The notes under the pieces are model-generated. The model was not told where the DNA came from, did no database searches, and was given only the letters and a program-made list of their open reading frames with translations. A stretch of DNA of 55,793 nt, taken from the NCBI GenBank assembly GCA_030602615.1, contig JAUVZM010000011.1, forward strand, positions 1 through 55,793, written 5' to 3'. The first letter of the stretch is position 1. The number at the start of each line of letters is the position of its first letter. Below, one piece after another: positions 17,910-25,377 of this stretch. Source of the DNA: a bacterium. Its GTDB lineage: Bacteria > Armatimonadota > Zipacnadia > Zipacnadales > Zipacnadaceae. Made by a program: the position numbers and the translations under genes.

Positions 17910-19535
17910 ATGACTACGAAGTACGTTCTTGTAACCGGCGGGGTAGTTTCCGGCATCGGCAAGGGCATCACCACCGCTTCGTTGGGCTTGCTGCTCAAGC
18001 GGCGCGGCTACCGGGTGGCATTGGTCAAGATTGACCCCTACATCAATGTTGACGCCGGGCTGATAGCTCCCTTCCAGCACGGCGAGGTCTACGTGACCGA
18101 CGACGGGGCCGAGACTGACCTGGACCTGGGCCACTATGAACGGTTCATTGATGAGCCACTTAGCAAGCTCGCCAATATTACTACCGGGCAAGTGTATGGT
18201 GATGTCATCGCCAAGGAGCGTGATGGGGACTACTATCTGGGCCAGACGGTGCAGGTTATTCCCCACATCACTGATGAGATTAAGGAGTGCATCAGAGCAG
18301 CCGCTCGCCACAATGACGCGGATATCTGCATTGTGGAGATTGGTGGGACGGTCGGCGACATCGAAGGTGAGCCGTTCCTGGAGGCCATTCGGCAGATGCG
18401 GATTGACGAGGGTCCCGAGCATGTCTGCTATGTTCACGTCACCCTAATTCCGTACCTGGAAACAGTTGAGGAGCTGAAAACCAAGCCCAGTCAACACAGC
18501 GTCCAGGCGCTGCGGCGGGCTGGTATCCAGCCGACTCTGATCGTCTGCCGCAGCAAGCTGCCCCTCACCGAGGACATCTACAATAAGATCTCTCTGTTCT
18601 GTGATGTGCCGGTCGCCAACGTCATCGAGGGCCGCGACGCTGACAATCTCTACGAGATACCGCTAGCAATGGAGCACCAGGGCATAGCTGAATTGGTCAC
18701 TGAGCAGCTTGGCCTGCCCTCTGGCGAGCCTGACCTGGACGACTGGCGGGATCTGGTCAAGCGGATAAAATCGCCGACGCACCAGGTCAAGATTGCTATG
18801 GTCGGCAAGTATATGAACTTGCACGACTCCTATCTGTCGGTGACTGAAGCGCTGACTCATGCAGGGGCGGCTAATGATGCCCGCGTGTGTATTGAGTACG
18901 TTGATTCCGAAGAGATTGAAGAAGAGGGGCCGGAGGAATTTCTTAGCGAGGTAGCGGGAATTCTGGTGCCAGGCGGCTTTGGAGATCGCGGTATAGAGGG
19001 CAAGGTTGCCGCCATTCAGTATGCTCGTGAGAACAACCTTCCCTTCCTGGGGTTGTGCTTGGGCTTGCAATGCGCAGTGATGGAGTTTGCCCGCAACGTC
19101 TGTGGCCTGGCCGGCGCTAACTCGCGGGAGTTTGATCCAGAAACCCCCCATCCGGTAGTAATCTATCTGAAAGAGCAGGAATATGTTACTGAGATGGGGG
19201 GGACCATGCGGCTGGGCGCCTATCCGTGCGTGCTCACTGCGGGATCGCTGGCCGCCCGGTTGTATGAATCCGGCGAGATTTCCGAGCGCCACCGCCATCG
19301 CTACGAAGTAAACAACGCTTGTCGTGACGAGCTGGAGGCGGCCGGGATGGTCTTCTCCGGCACCTCGCCGGAGGGTGATTTAGTAGAGCTTATCGAGCTG
19401 CCCGATCATCCCTTCTTTATCGCTACCCAGGCCCACCCCGAATTCAAGTCGCGGCCCAACCGCGCGCACCCGCTGTTCCGCGGGCTGATTGCAGCCGCTC
19501 TGGATTATCAGGCAGACGACAAGTCCGGCCAGTAG
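17910..19535 (+). CDS. pyrG: CTP synthase
   Basis: A 541-residue enzyme that aminates UTP to CTP using glutamine and ATP, the last step of CTP synthesis. The N-terminal synthetase domain begins [16 protein letters not shown] and contains DPYINVDAG and the [10 protein letters not shown] motif. The C-terminal glutamine amidotransferase has its nucleophile Cys near residue 382 (GLCLGLQ) and the later His-Pro-Glu (AHPEF). Length is normal. The ATG at 17910 is chosen because AGGAG lies 6 bases upstream; the ATG at 17868 would add 14 residues unlike the family. It is monocistronic and convergent with the fli-like operon. Confidence 0.96.
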   Translation: MTTKYVLVTGGVVSGIGKGITTASLGLLLKRRGYRVALVKIDPYINVDAGLIAPFQHGEVYVTDDGAETDLDLGHYERFIDEPLSKLANITTGQVYGDVIAKERDGDYYLGQTVQVIPHITDEIKECIRAAARHNDADICIVEIGGTVGDIEGEPFLEAIRQMRIDEGPEHVCYVHVTLIPYLETVEELKTKPSQHSVQALRRAGIQPTLIVCRSKLPLTEDIYNKISLFCDVPVANVIEGRDADNLYEIPLAMEHQGIAELVTEQLGLPSGEPDLDDWRDLVKRIKSPTHQVKIAMVGKYMNLHDSYLSVTEALTHAGAANDARVCIEYVDSEEIEEEGPEEFLSEVAGILVPGGFGDRGIEGKVAAIQYARENNLPFLGLCLGLQCAVMEFARNVCGLAGANSREFDPETPHPVVIYLKEQEYVTEMGGTMRLGAYPCVLTAGSLAARLYESGEISERHRHRYEVNNACRDELEAAGMVFSGTSPEGDLVELIELPDHPFFIATQAHPEFKSRPNRAHPLFRGLIAAALDYQADDKSGQ

Positions 19536-19596
19536 CAAATAAGTGGATAAGGATAGACAGACCGCGGGTAGAGGTAGCTTCAGCAGAGGCTGGCAA

Positions 19597-20793
19597 CTAG
19601 TGGGAAACTTCGGTCTGGGCCTGGTGTGGCTCAGCTACCTGCAATATACGAACTCCCAGTTGGTCTTCGACGACCACGATCTCGCCACGAGCAACCAGCT
19701 TATTGCCAGCCAGAATCTCTACCGGATCATCTAGGCTGTGATCCAGGGTCACCACTGCGCCGGCGCGAAGCTCCTGCAGTTCACCCAGCGGCATAACAAC
19801 TCGTCCCAGCCGGATTTGAATCTCGACCGGAATCCCGTCCGGCGACTCCAGGTTCGTCTCACCTGTGCCTGTGGCCTCGGGCGTTTGGGCTGAGGATAGT
19901 TGCTGCTCAGATTCGGGGACACTGTTGGGCTGCTCGCTCATAGCTGTGTGGCTCCCGCTGTGAGTATTTGCCGCCAGTAAGCGTACACTAAGCTGACCGC
20001 CTTGGGCACCGGCCTGGCCGGCGGCGACCGGCCGGCCGGCGGCTTGCAGTTGCACAATCATTTTTTGGCTGTTGGGTAGCAGCAGGACGTCCCCACGATC
20101 CAGCGCCTGCAGTTCGGTCAGCTCCAGAGATGGAGCAGGCAGGACAGCCTCCAGGCACACCGGAAGGGCATGCAGTTGGCTGCGCTTGAGCCTGGCCGGG
20201 TCGGTCTCGGCATTCGCTGCGAGGTTGTTGCGCCAGGCTGCGGTCGGCGCTGCCATCACTATGTCGTGCCGGCCGCCGCTTGCTCCCAGGGGGACTGCCA
20301 CGGCAAAGCTTTCCGAGGCAAGCGGGGACTGCGGGGCATCGGCAGATAGCATCTGGTGTCGGCCACGGCTGCCAAAAAGCGTACCCAGGACGCTGCCGGC
20401 CAGTGCTTCCAGATATGGCTGCAAGATGGCCAGGTCCGTCCGGGTCAATTCTTCGGAGGATAGCTCCAGCTTCGTCGAGTATCCCAGCAATGGGCCGACG
20501 CAGCGTACTGCCAGTGCTCGGGGCATCTTTGTTACCATCTGGCTGGAACCGCCGAAGCGCGAGACCAGCGTAGGCCCGGTGGCTTGTTGTATCTCCTGTA
20601 ATTCAGACTGCTGCCAAAGCAACTGAGGGGTGTCGGTGGTGGCAGCCGTGCCCAGGTAGCTGCGGCTGACGCGGCGCAGCGCCTCGGTAAGCGCCAGCAA
20701 TTGGGCCTGCAGCACCTGTCGCTCCCGGCTATCTAGCTGCCAGGCGGCAGGGAAGCGGGCCCGCTGATATGTGGTATCAGGTGGCAGTAGCAT
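19597..20793 (-). CDS. FliM-FliN fusion (two SpoA domains), C-ring/sorting-platform protein
   Basis: A 398-residue protein. Residues about 25-195 resemble the CheC-like middle domain of FliM (LTEALRRVSRSYLG... LGGxLEALAGSVL-type pattern). A first SpoA domain lies at about 205-275 and a second at about 320-386 (PVEIQIRLGRVVMPLGEL... DDPVEILAGNKLVARGEIVVV), joined by a Ser/Gln/Glu/Pro-rich linker of about 40 residues. FliM and FliN, or SctQ in type III secretion, form the cytoplasmic C-ring. The usual FliM N-terminal CheY-binding peptide (LSQDEIDALL-like) is absent. The ATG at 20793 is chosen because a start at 20934 would run deep through the FliJ-like gene; as chosen it overlaps it by 17 bases. 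Last gene of the operon. Confidence 0.8.
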   Translation of the reverse strand: MLLPPDTTYQRARFPAAWQLDSRERQVLQAQLLALTEALRRVSRSYLGTAATTDTPQLLWQQSELQEIQQATGPTLVSRFGGSSQMVTKMPRALAVRCVGPLLGYSTKLELSSEELTRTDLAILQPYLEALAGSVLGTLFGSRGRHQMLSADAPQSPLASESFAVAVPLGASGGRHDIVMAAPTAAWRNNLAANAETDPARLKRSQLHALPVCLEAVLPAPSLELTELQALDRGDVLLLPNSQKMIVQLQAAGRPVAAGQAGAQGGQLSVRLLAANTHSGSHTAMSEQPNSVPESEQQLSSAQTPEATGTGETNLESPDGIPVEIQIRLGRVVMPLGELQELRAGAVVTLDHSLDDPVEILAGNKLVARGEIVVVEDQLGVRILQVAEPHQAQTEVSH

Positions 20794-21256
20794 TGAAGTG
20801 AGGATTGTTGGTGACTTGCACGGTGCGCACCAGGTCATCGAATCGCCTCTGGCGGCTGCGCCGGGCTGCTTGGGTGGCTTGCTGCTGGAGCCGGGTGATA
20901 GCCTTTTGGGCCGCCCGCCGCAGTTGGGCGGCATTGACCAGCTCGGCCTGTCTGCGGGAGGCCCTCTGCTTGAGCCGCTGATGTGTGCGCTGGATTCGGG
21001 TTATGCGCCGGTCCAGGTCGGCCAGTGCGCGCTGGCATCGCTGGTGCCAGTCAACGGTATCTGGGACCTGTCTACCTGCGTCGTTACGCAAAGTGGTCTG
21101 TTCCCGGTGCAACTTGGCCAGTCTGGCCTCGGCTGCGTGCTGCAGCCTGCGACATATCGCCGCTCGTCGCTGGCATAGCTGTTCTCGCTCTGCACGGTGA
21201 TTCAGGATTTTGTCCATCCGGGCGATACGTTTGTTCATCGGGCCTTTCTCAGGCAT
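20777..21256 (-). CDS. fliJ: FliJ/SctO-like coiled-coil protein
   Basis: A 159-residue, highly charged, Arg/Gln-rich, almost wholly helical protein with heptad patterns throughout (RLQHAAEARLAKLHREQ, KAITRLQQQATQAARR). FliJ-family stalk proteins have little conserved sequence, so the call depends on size, coiled coil and position right after the FliI ATPase. FliJ acts as the central stalk of the ATPase hexamer. An internal ATG at 21238 with GAGAAAGG just before it is an alternative start; the ATG at 21256 overlaps the end of fliI by 8 bases. Confidence 0.65.
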   Translation of the reverse strand: MPEKGPMNKRIARMDKILNHRAEREQLCQRRAAICRRLQHAAEARLAKLHREQTTLRNDAGRQVPDTVDWHQRCQRALADLDRRITRIQRTHQRLKQRASRRQAELVNAAQLRRAAQKAITRLQQQATQAARRSRQRRFDDLVRTVQVTNNPHFNATAT

Positions 21257-22586
21257 TCATTAGGTCTGTCAACCATTGGCGGGTGCGGTCGGAGGGCGAA
21301 TACTCGTCAGGACGCTGCTGCAGGAACTGGTTCATCTCGGCGCGCAGCGCCAGGGCCCGGTCTACGCGGGGGTCGCTGCCTCGGGTGTACGCCCCTACAT
21401 CTATCAGGTCCCGGGCCTGATTGCGGGCTGCCACCAACGAGCGGAACTGAGCCGCGGCCTGGCGGTGGTCTGGCTCAACGACATCGGCCATCAGCCGCGA
21501 GACCGAGCGGGTGATGTCAATAGCCGGGTAGTGGTCAGCTTCGGCCAGTTGTCGGGAGAGCACGATGCGCCCATCGAGAATAGCAGTGGCGGCATCGCCG
21601 ACCGGGTCATAAATGTCGTCCTGTTCGACCAGCACAGTGTAAAGGCCTGTTATTGTGCCTTGCTGAGTAGCCCCGGCCCGTTCCAGAAGCTTGGGGAGCA
21701 TAGTGTACAGTGACGGCGGATAGCCGCCGGTGGTGGGCATCTCTCCGGCTGCCAGGCCGACTTCACGCTGGGCGCGAGCCAGGCGGGTCAGCGAGTCCAT
21801 CAGTAGCAGAACATTGGCACCGCGCTGGCGGAAATACTCGGCAATGGCGGTAGCGGCCAGCCCGGTATGCACCCGCAGCAGCGGGGACTGGTCGGAGGTA
21901 GTCACCACGACGACGGATTTGGCCAGTCCCTCGCCCAGATCGCGCTCCAGGAAATCGAGAACTTCGCGCCCGCGCTCGCCGACAAGTGCAATTACGTTGA
22001 CATCGGCACTACTGTGACGGGCAATCATCCCCAGCAGCACGCTCTTGCCGACGCCAGCTCCGGAGAAGATGCCCAGCCGCTGTCCCTGGCAGCAGGTGAG
22101 CAGGCCGTCAATGGCCCGTACTCCCACCCACAGTGGCTCAGTTATCCGGCGACGCTTCAGTGGCGGTGGCGGAGCGTTTTCCAGAGCCTGATGGCTCTGG
22201 ACTGGGATGGGACCTTTGTCATCCAGTGGCCGGCCAAAACAGTCTACTACCCTCCCCAGCATCTGTGGCCCCGTGCCGATCTGCAGTTGCTGTCCGATAG
22301 CCACCACGCGGCAGCCCGGCTCGACGCCTCGCAGCGAGCCGAGCGTCAGCAGAATGGTATGATTCTCGCGGAAGGCCACCACCTGGGCGTAGATTGGATC
22401 ATCGCCGCCGTCCGGCTGCAGCGTACACAGTTCACCGATCTGCGCAGCCGGGCCTCGGGCCACGATTGTCAACCCGGAAATCTCCACTACCGTTCCGGCT
22501 CGCCGGAACCGGCTGGCTGTCCGGGCTTGCTCAACCAGGTGCTCAAATTGCTGGACTTGCTTGTCGATGATCGGTTGTATAGACAT
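21249..22586 (-). CDS. fliI: FliI/SctN-type ATPase of flagellar or type III export
   Basis: A 445-residue ATPase related to the F1 beta subunit that energises or primes substrate entry in flagellar and type III export. Walker A is SGAGVGKS; the family motif ALVGERGREV follows; Walker B is LLLMDSLTR; then RAQREVGLAAGE, GYPPSLY and ILDGRIVLSRQLA. Length and motifs are fully preserved, so it is probably active. It sits directly between fliH-like (20-base gap) and fliJ-like (8-base overlap) genes, the usual order in flagellar operons. Confidence 0.93.
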   Translation of the reverse strand: MSIQPIIDKQVQQFEHLVEQARTASRFRRAGTVVEISGLTIVARGPAAQIGELCTLQPDGGDDPIYAQVVAFRENHTILLTLGSLRGVEPGCRVVAIGQQLQIGTGPQMLGRVVDCFGRPLDDKGPIPVQSHQALENAPPPPLKRRRITEPLWVGVRAIDGLLTCCQGQRLGIFSGAGVGKSVLLGMIARHSSADVNVIALVGERGREVLDFLERDLGEGLAKSVVVVTTSDQSPLLRVHTGLAATAIAEYFRQRGANVLLLMDSLTRLARAQREVGLAAGEMPTTGGYPPSLYTMLPKLLERAGATQQGTITGLYTVLVEQDDIYDPVGDAATAILDGRIVLSRQLAEADHYPAIDITRSVSRLMADVVEPDHRQAAAQFRSLVAARNQARDLIDVGAYTRGSDPRVDRALALRAEMNQFLQQRPDEYSPSDRTRQWLTDLMNA

Positions 22587-22606
22587 AAAATCTGTTGCTG
22601 GTGCGA

Positions 22607-23215
22607 TTATTGCTCTATGTATGCTGGTAGGCTTCGGTGAATCTGGGCCAGTTGGGTGGGGATGTCGGCATCAATGATTTCATAGTCGCTTTCCACAATA
22701 CAGCCTCCGCGTTCAATGCTGGAGTCACCGATTACGCGCAGGTTGGAGAGCCGTCCCAGCAGCGTTTCGTCGGTTTGGAGGATGTCTTGCACGACCGGCC
22801 GATCGTCGGGATGGACGCGCACGTGCAGTTCTCCGTGGCAGGCCAGGTCCTCCAGAGCGGCTTTGACGGTGCGTTCGATAACCCGGCGGTCCTGGCGAAT
22901 CTCGGCGGCGACGATGCGCCGGGCGATGGCGATAGCCAGACGGACAAGATGGGGCTGGAGCTCCTCCAGCAGGCGCTCCTTGTCGTGGGCCAGTTGGGTG
23001 GTCAGGTCATGAAGCAGGTTTCTGATGCGCGCCCTCTGCGCTGACCCATCCTGCAGGTCAGCAGAGGTAGCCGCGGTTCCGTCACTGCCTGCCGGGTTGT
23101 TCGGGGGGGTGGTTTCGTGACCAAAGCCTGATTCGAATCGCACCGGCCTTACCCACGGCCCCCTCTGGTCTATGTCCGCTTTTTTCAGCAGCCGTTCACT
23201 CACTGTGATCACCAC
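22607..23215 (-). CDS. fliH: FliH/SctL-type ATPase regulator
   Basis: A 202-residue protein with the FliH pattern: a variable N-terminus, a helical middle (about 65-110: LTTQLAHDKERLLEELQ, LVRLAIAIARRIVAAEI) and a C-terminal alpha/beta domain (RVHPDDRPVVQDIL, VIGDSSIERGGCIVES, IDADIPTQLAQI). FliH forms the spokes linking the ATPase to the C-ring. The ERGGCIVES motif is strongly typical of FliH/SctL. It overlaps the FliF-like gene by 20 bases. The start is uncertain: GTG at 23215 or GTG at 23203; neither has a strong ribosome site. Confidence 0.87.
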   Translation of the reverse strand: MVITVSERLLKKADIDQRGPWVRPVRFESGFGHETTPPNNPAGSDGTAATSADLQDGSAQRARIRNLLHDLTTQLAHDKERLLEELQPHLVRLAIAIARRIVAAEIRQDRRVIERTVKAALEDLACHGELHVRVHPDDRPVVQDILQTDETLLGRLSNLRVIGDSSIERGGCIVESDYEIIDADIPTQLAQIHRSLPAYIEQ

Positions 23216-24191
23216 CGTTGCCGAGGGTATTCTGGCTTGCCGTCAATTTAGTGCGCAGGGCCTCGATGAATGAGACTAAGATTTCTTCCCGCGTCGGTCG
23301 CGTTGGCTCAGATAAGCTCCCAGGTAGAGCATTCATCTGTTGCCGGACAGCGGCCGCTGTTTCCGGGTTGGGCACGTGCTGCAGGAGGGCGGCTACCACC
23401 TCAGGACGTTCACCGTCGGCCAGTGAAGTGATCTGGCCGGCGGTTAACCCACTGAGAAACTGCTCGAGCTGGCGTGGTCGGCTGGCCGCAGTCTCGCCGC
23501 TCGTTTGGGCCTGCTGGCTGCCTCGCCGAGCCTGCCGCAGGTACAGGGCGGCCAGAGCGATAGATAGCAGTGCTGCCAGCCCCCAGACCACTGACGGCAT
23601 TTTGAAGGGAGTCTTTGGCTCAGCAAGTGGATCGGTGAGCGCTGGCAGGCTGGAGGTCATCATAGCTACTGCTGCGGTCGGTTGCCCTTTGGCGTAGAGG
23701 ACCTCGCCGCGGCTGTCGATGATTAGTAGGTCGGCCGGCTGTAATCCAGGGACGGTATGCAACACGAAAGTAACCAGGTTGTCCAGCCAATTATCCGGCA
23801 GTATAGAGGCAGGCTGGAACCGTAATTGCAGTGAGAGGCCTGGGGAGCTGGCAGTTTCCGTCTCTGGAGGGCTTACAGCGAAGGTAGCCTGAGCGGCGGT
23901 GATGTAGTCATAGCCGCCCAGGGCACTTTCCAACAGTTGCGTGGTTTCGGCTTGCCTGCGCCGGGTGGTGCCGGGGAGAGGGAGGGATAGCACATTTGTT
24001 GGCAGCGTCGCTCGCGAGCCACGCTTATGCTCTGCGCCATCAGACGAGGTTAGTGCAGTCGGCCCACGGTAGCCCTGGTATAGTGCTACTCCCAGGGCAA
24101 CAGCTACGATGACACTCACAATGGCATAAGCCATCCGCGAGTGTTGAGAAAGCGCCTGCCACCAGCGAAGTAGGTCGCCCAGTGCCTCCAT
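23196..24191 (-). CDS. Reduced FliF/SctJ-like ring protein with FliG-like tail
   Basis: A 331-residue protein, much shorter than FliF (about 550). Helix 1 (19-39) and helix 2 (199-218) flank a periplasmic region containing one ring-building motif of the FliF RBM2/SctJ type (about 75-170; LLESALGGYDYITAAQATFAV, VTFVLHTVPGLQPADLLIIDSRG). RBM1 seems replaced by a short Ser/Pro-rich stretch, and the RBM3 collar domain is absent. The cytoplasmic tail (about 240-290: QFLSGLTAGQITSLADGERPEVVAALLQHVPN) resembles an armadillo motif of FliG, without FliG's C-terminal torque domain. No separate fliG is present. First gene of the five-gene operon. Confidence 0.72.
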   Translation of the reverse strand: MEALGDLLRWWQALSQHSRMAYAIVSVIVAVALGVALYQGYRGPTALTSSDGAEHKRGSRATLPTNVLSLPLPGTTRRRQAETTQLLESALGGYDYITAAQATFAVSPPETETASSPGLSLQLRFQPASILPDNWLDNLVTFVLHTVPGLQPADLLIIDSRGEVLYAKGQPTAAVAMMTSSLPALTDPLAEPKTPFKMPSVVWGLAALLSIALAALYLRQARRGSQQAQTSGETAASRPRQLEQFLSGLTAGQITSLADGERPEVVAALLQHVPNPETAAAVRQQMNALPGSLSEPTRPTREEILVSFIEALRTKLTASQNTLGNGGDHSE

Positions 24192-24270
24192 CGCGGTTAC
24201 CAGCTCTGCTGCGGTTGTAGGTTGCGAAGTGGTGCAGCGACTCGCTGTTATATCTGTGATAGCTTTAAGC

Positions 24271-24284
24271 GTCTATCACTAGAC
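24271..24284. promoter_or_regulatory. Inverted repeat at the fli-like operon transcription start
   Basis: GTCTA-TCAC-TAGAC, a 5+4+5 perfect inverted repeat located just downstream of the -10 element of the minus-strand promoter. Its position would suit a repressor operator. The length is short enough to be chance. Confidence 0.3.
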
Positions 24285-24298
24285 TAACCTCTACACCT

Positions 24299-24327
24299 AG
24301 TATATCATATCTCCCCAGTGTTGTCAA
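24299..24327 (-). promoter_or_regulatory. Near-perfect sigma-70 promoter of the fli-like operon
   Basis: Minus strand TTGACA (24322-24327), 17-base spacer, TATACT (24299-24304). It lies about 108 bases upstream of the FliF-like ATG. Flagellar middle operons often use sigma-54 or sigma-28; here the match is to the housekeeping type. The 294-base gap to larE otherwise holds no gene. Confidence 0.7.
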
Positions 24328-24485
24328 CAAGGTCCCTGTTTGGCTGAGATACCGTAAACACCTGCCTCACTGAGGTTCACGGGCTGACCGGAGAGTGCAC
24401 GCACTCCAGTTAAGTGTATGCTGGCAAGGAGAACCCGGTTGCACTGCCGAATATGGTATTACAAGGTTGCAGAGAGGAATGAGCT

Positions 24486-25322
24486 ATGGTGGATACGGCT
24501 GCGGAAAAGCTGAACAAGCTACGAGAAATCCTGGCGGATATAGGCAGCGTGCTGGTGGCCTTTTCGGGGGGCGTGGATAGTAGCTTCTTGCTTGCAGTCG
24601 CCGTGGAGGTACTCAATCAGCAGGCTGTCGCTGCCACTGCCCACTCTGTGCTGTATAGCGGCTGGGAGTTGGAGCAAGCAGCGGCGGTAGCTGAGCGGCT
24701 AGGCGTGCGGCATATTACTTTCGAAATGGACCACCTTGCTCTGGCCGGATTTGCAGGCAATCCTCCTGATCGCTGCTATCTGTGCAAGCGGGCCTTGTTT
24801 GTGCAGATGCAACAGATTGCCCAGCGTGAAGAGCTGGCCTGGGTGGCTCATGCCGAGCAGATTGATGACCTGGATCAGCGGCGTCCCGGCCGGCGCGCCG
24901 GCCGGGAGCTGGGGGTACGGGCGCCGCTGGTGGAGGCAAGCCTGAGCAAGGCGGAAGTGCGGGAGCTGTCGCGCAAGCTCGAACTGCCAACCTGGAATCT
25001 GCCCGTCAATGCCTGCCTGGCTACCCGGATTCCTTACGGAGAAGCGATCACGGGCGAAAAGCTGCGGCAAATAGCGGCGGCCGAGGAGGACCTGCGCGAG
25101 ATGGGTTTCCGGCAACTAAGGGTGCGGCATCACGGCCCGCTGGCACGTATAGAGGTCTCGCCCGCCGAGTTGTCCCGCCTGGCGCAGCAGCCAGTGCGCA
25201 AACAGGTAGTGGCGGCGTTGAAGGAAGTGGGCTTTGCCTATATCACGGTTGACCTGGCGGGATACCGCTGCGGCAGTATGGATGAAGTGATGGAGAGCAG
25301 TGAGCAGGATGATGAAGAGTAA
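24486..25322 (+). CDS. larE: ATP-dependent sacrificial sulfur transferase LarE
   Basis: A 278-residue PP-loop enzyme that adds sulfur to the pyridinium dicarboxylate precursor of the nickel-pincer nucleotide cofactor of lactate racemase (LarA). The PP-loop is SGGVDSS (27-33). The family motif NPPDRCYLCK lies at 92-101 and the segment NACLATRIPYG at about 175-185 carries Cys177, equivalent in position to the sulfur-donating Cys176 of Lactobacillus LarE. GGAAT precedes the ATG. larB, larC and larA are not in the window. A downstream sugar isomerase gene follows on the same strand. Confidence 0.9.
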   Translation: MVDTAAEKLNKLREILADIGSVLVAFSGGVDSSFLLAVAVEVLNQQAVAATAHSVLYSGWELEQAAAVAERLGVRHITFEMDHLALAGFAGNPPDRCYLCKRALFVQMQQIAQREELAWVAHAEQIDDLDQRRPGRRAGRELGVRAPLVEASLSKAEVRELSRKLELPTWNLPVNACLATRIPYGEAITGEKLRQIAAAEEDLREMGFRQLRVRHHGPLARIEVSPAELSRLAQQPVRKQVVAALKEVGFAYITVDLAGYRCGSMDEVMESSEQDDEE

Positions 25323-25377
25323 GAGGTCTGCGCAGGGCGTCTGTGTGTCAATTAGGAGATGAGAGAGTGATGCCGGT

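Noticed and set aside
24320-24400. GGCTGAGATACC-type stretch resembling the CTGAGA part of a TPP riboswitch upstream of larE
   Set aside because: The second conserved part (ACCTGATCTGG-like) is missing and the predicted pairing is not present; larE is not a thiamine gene.
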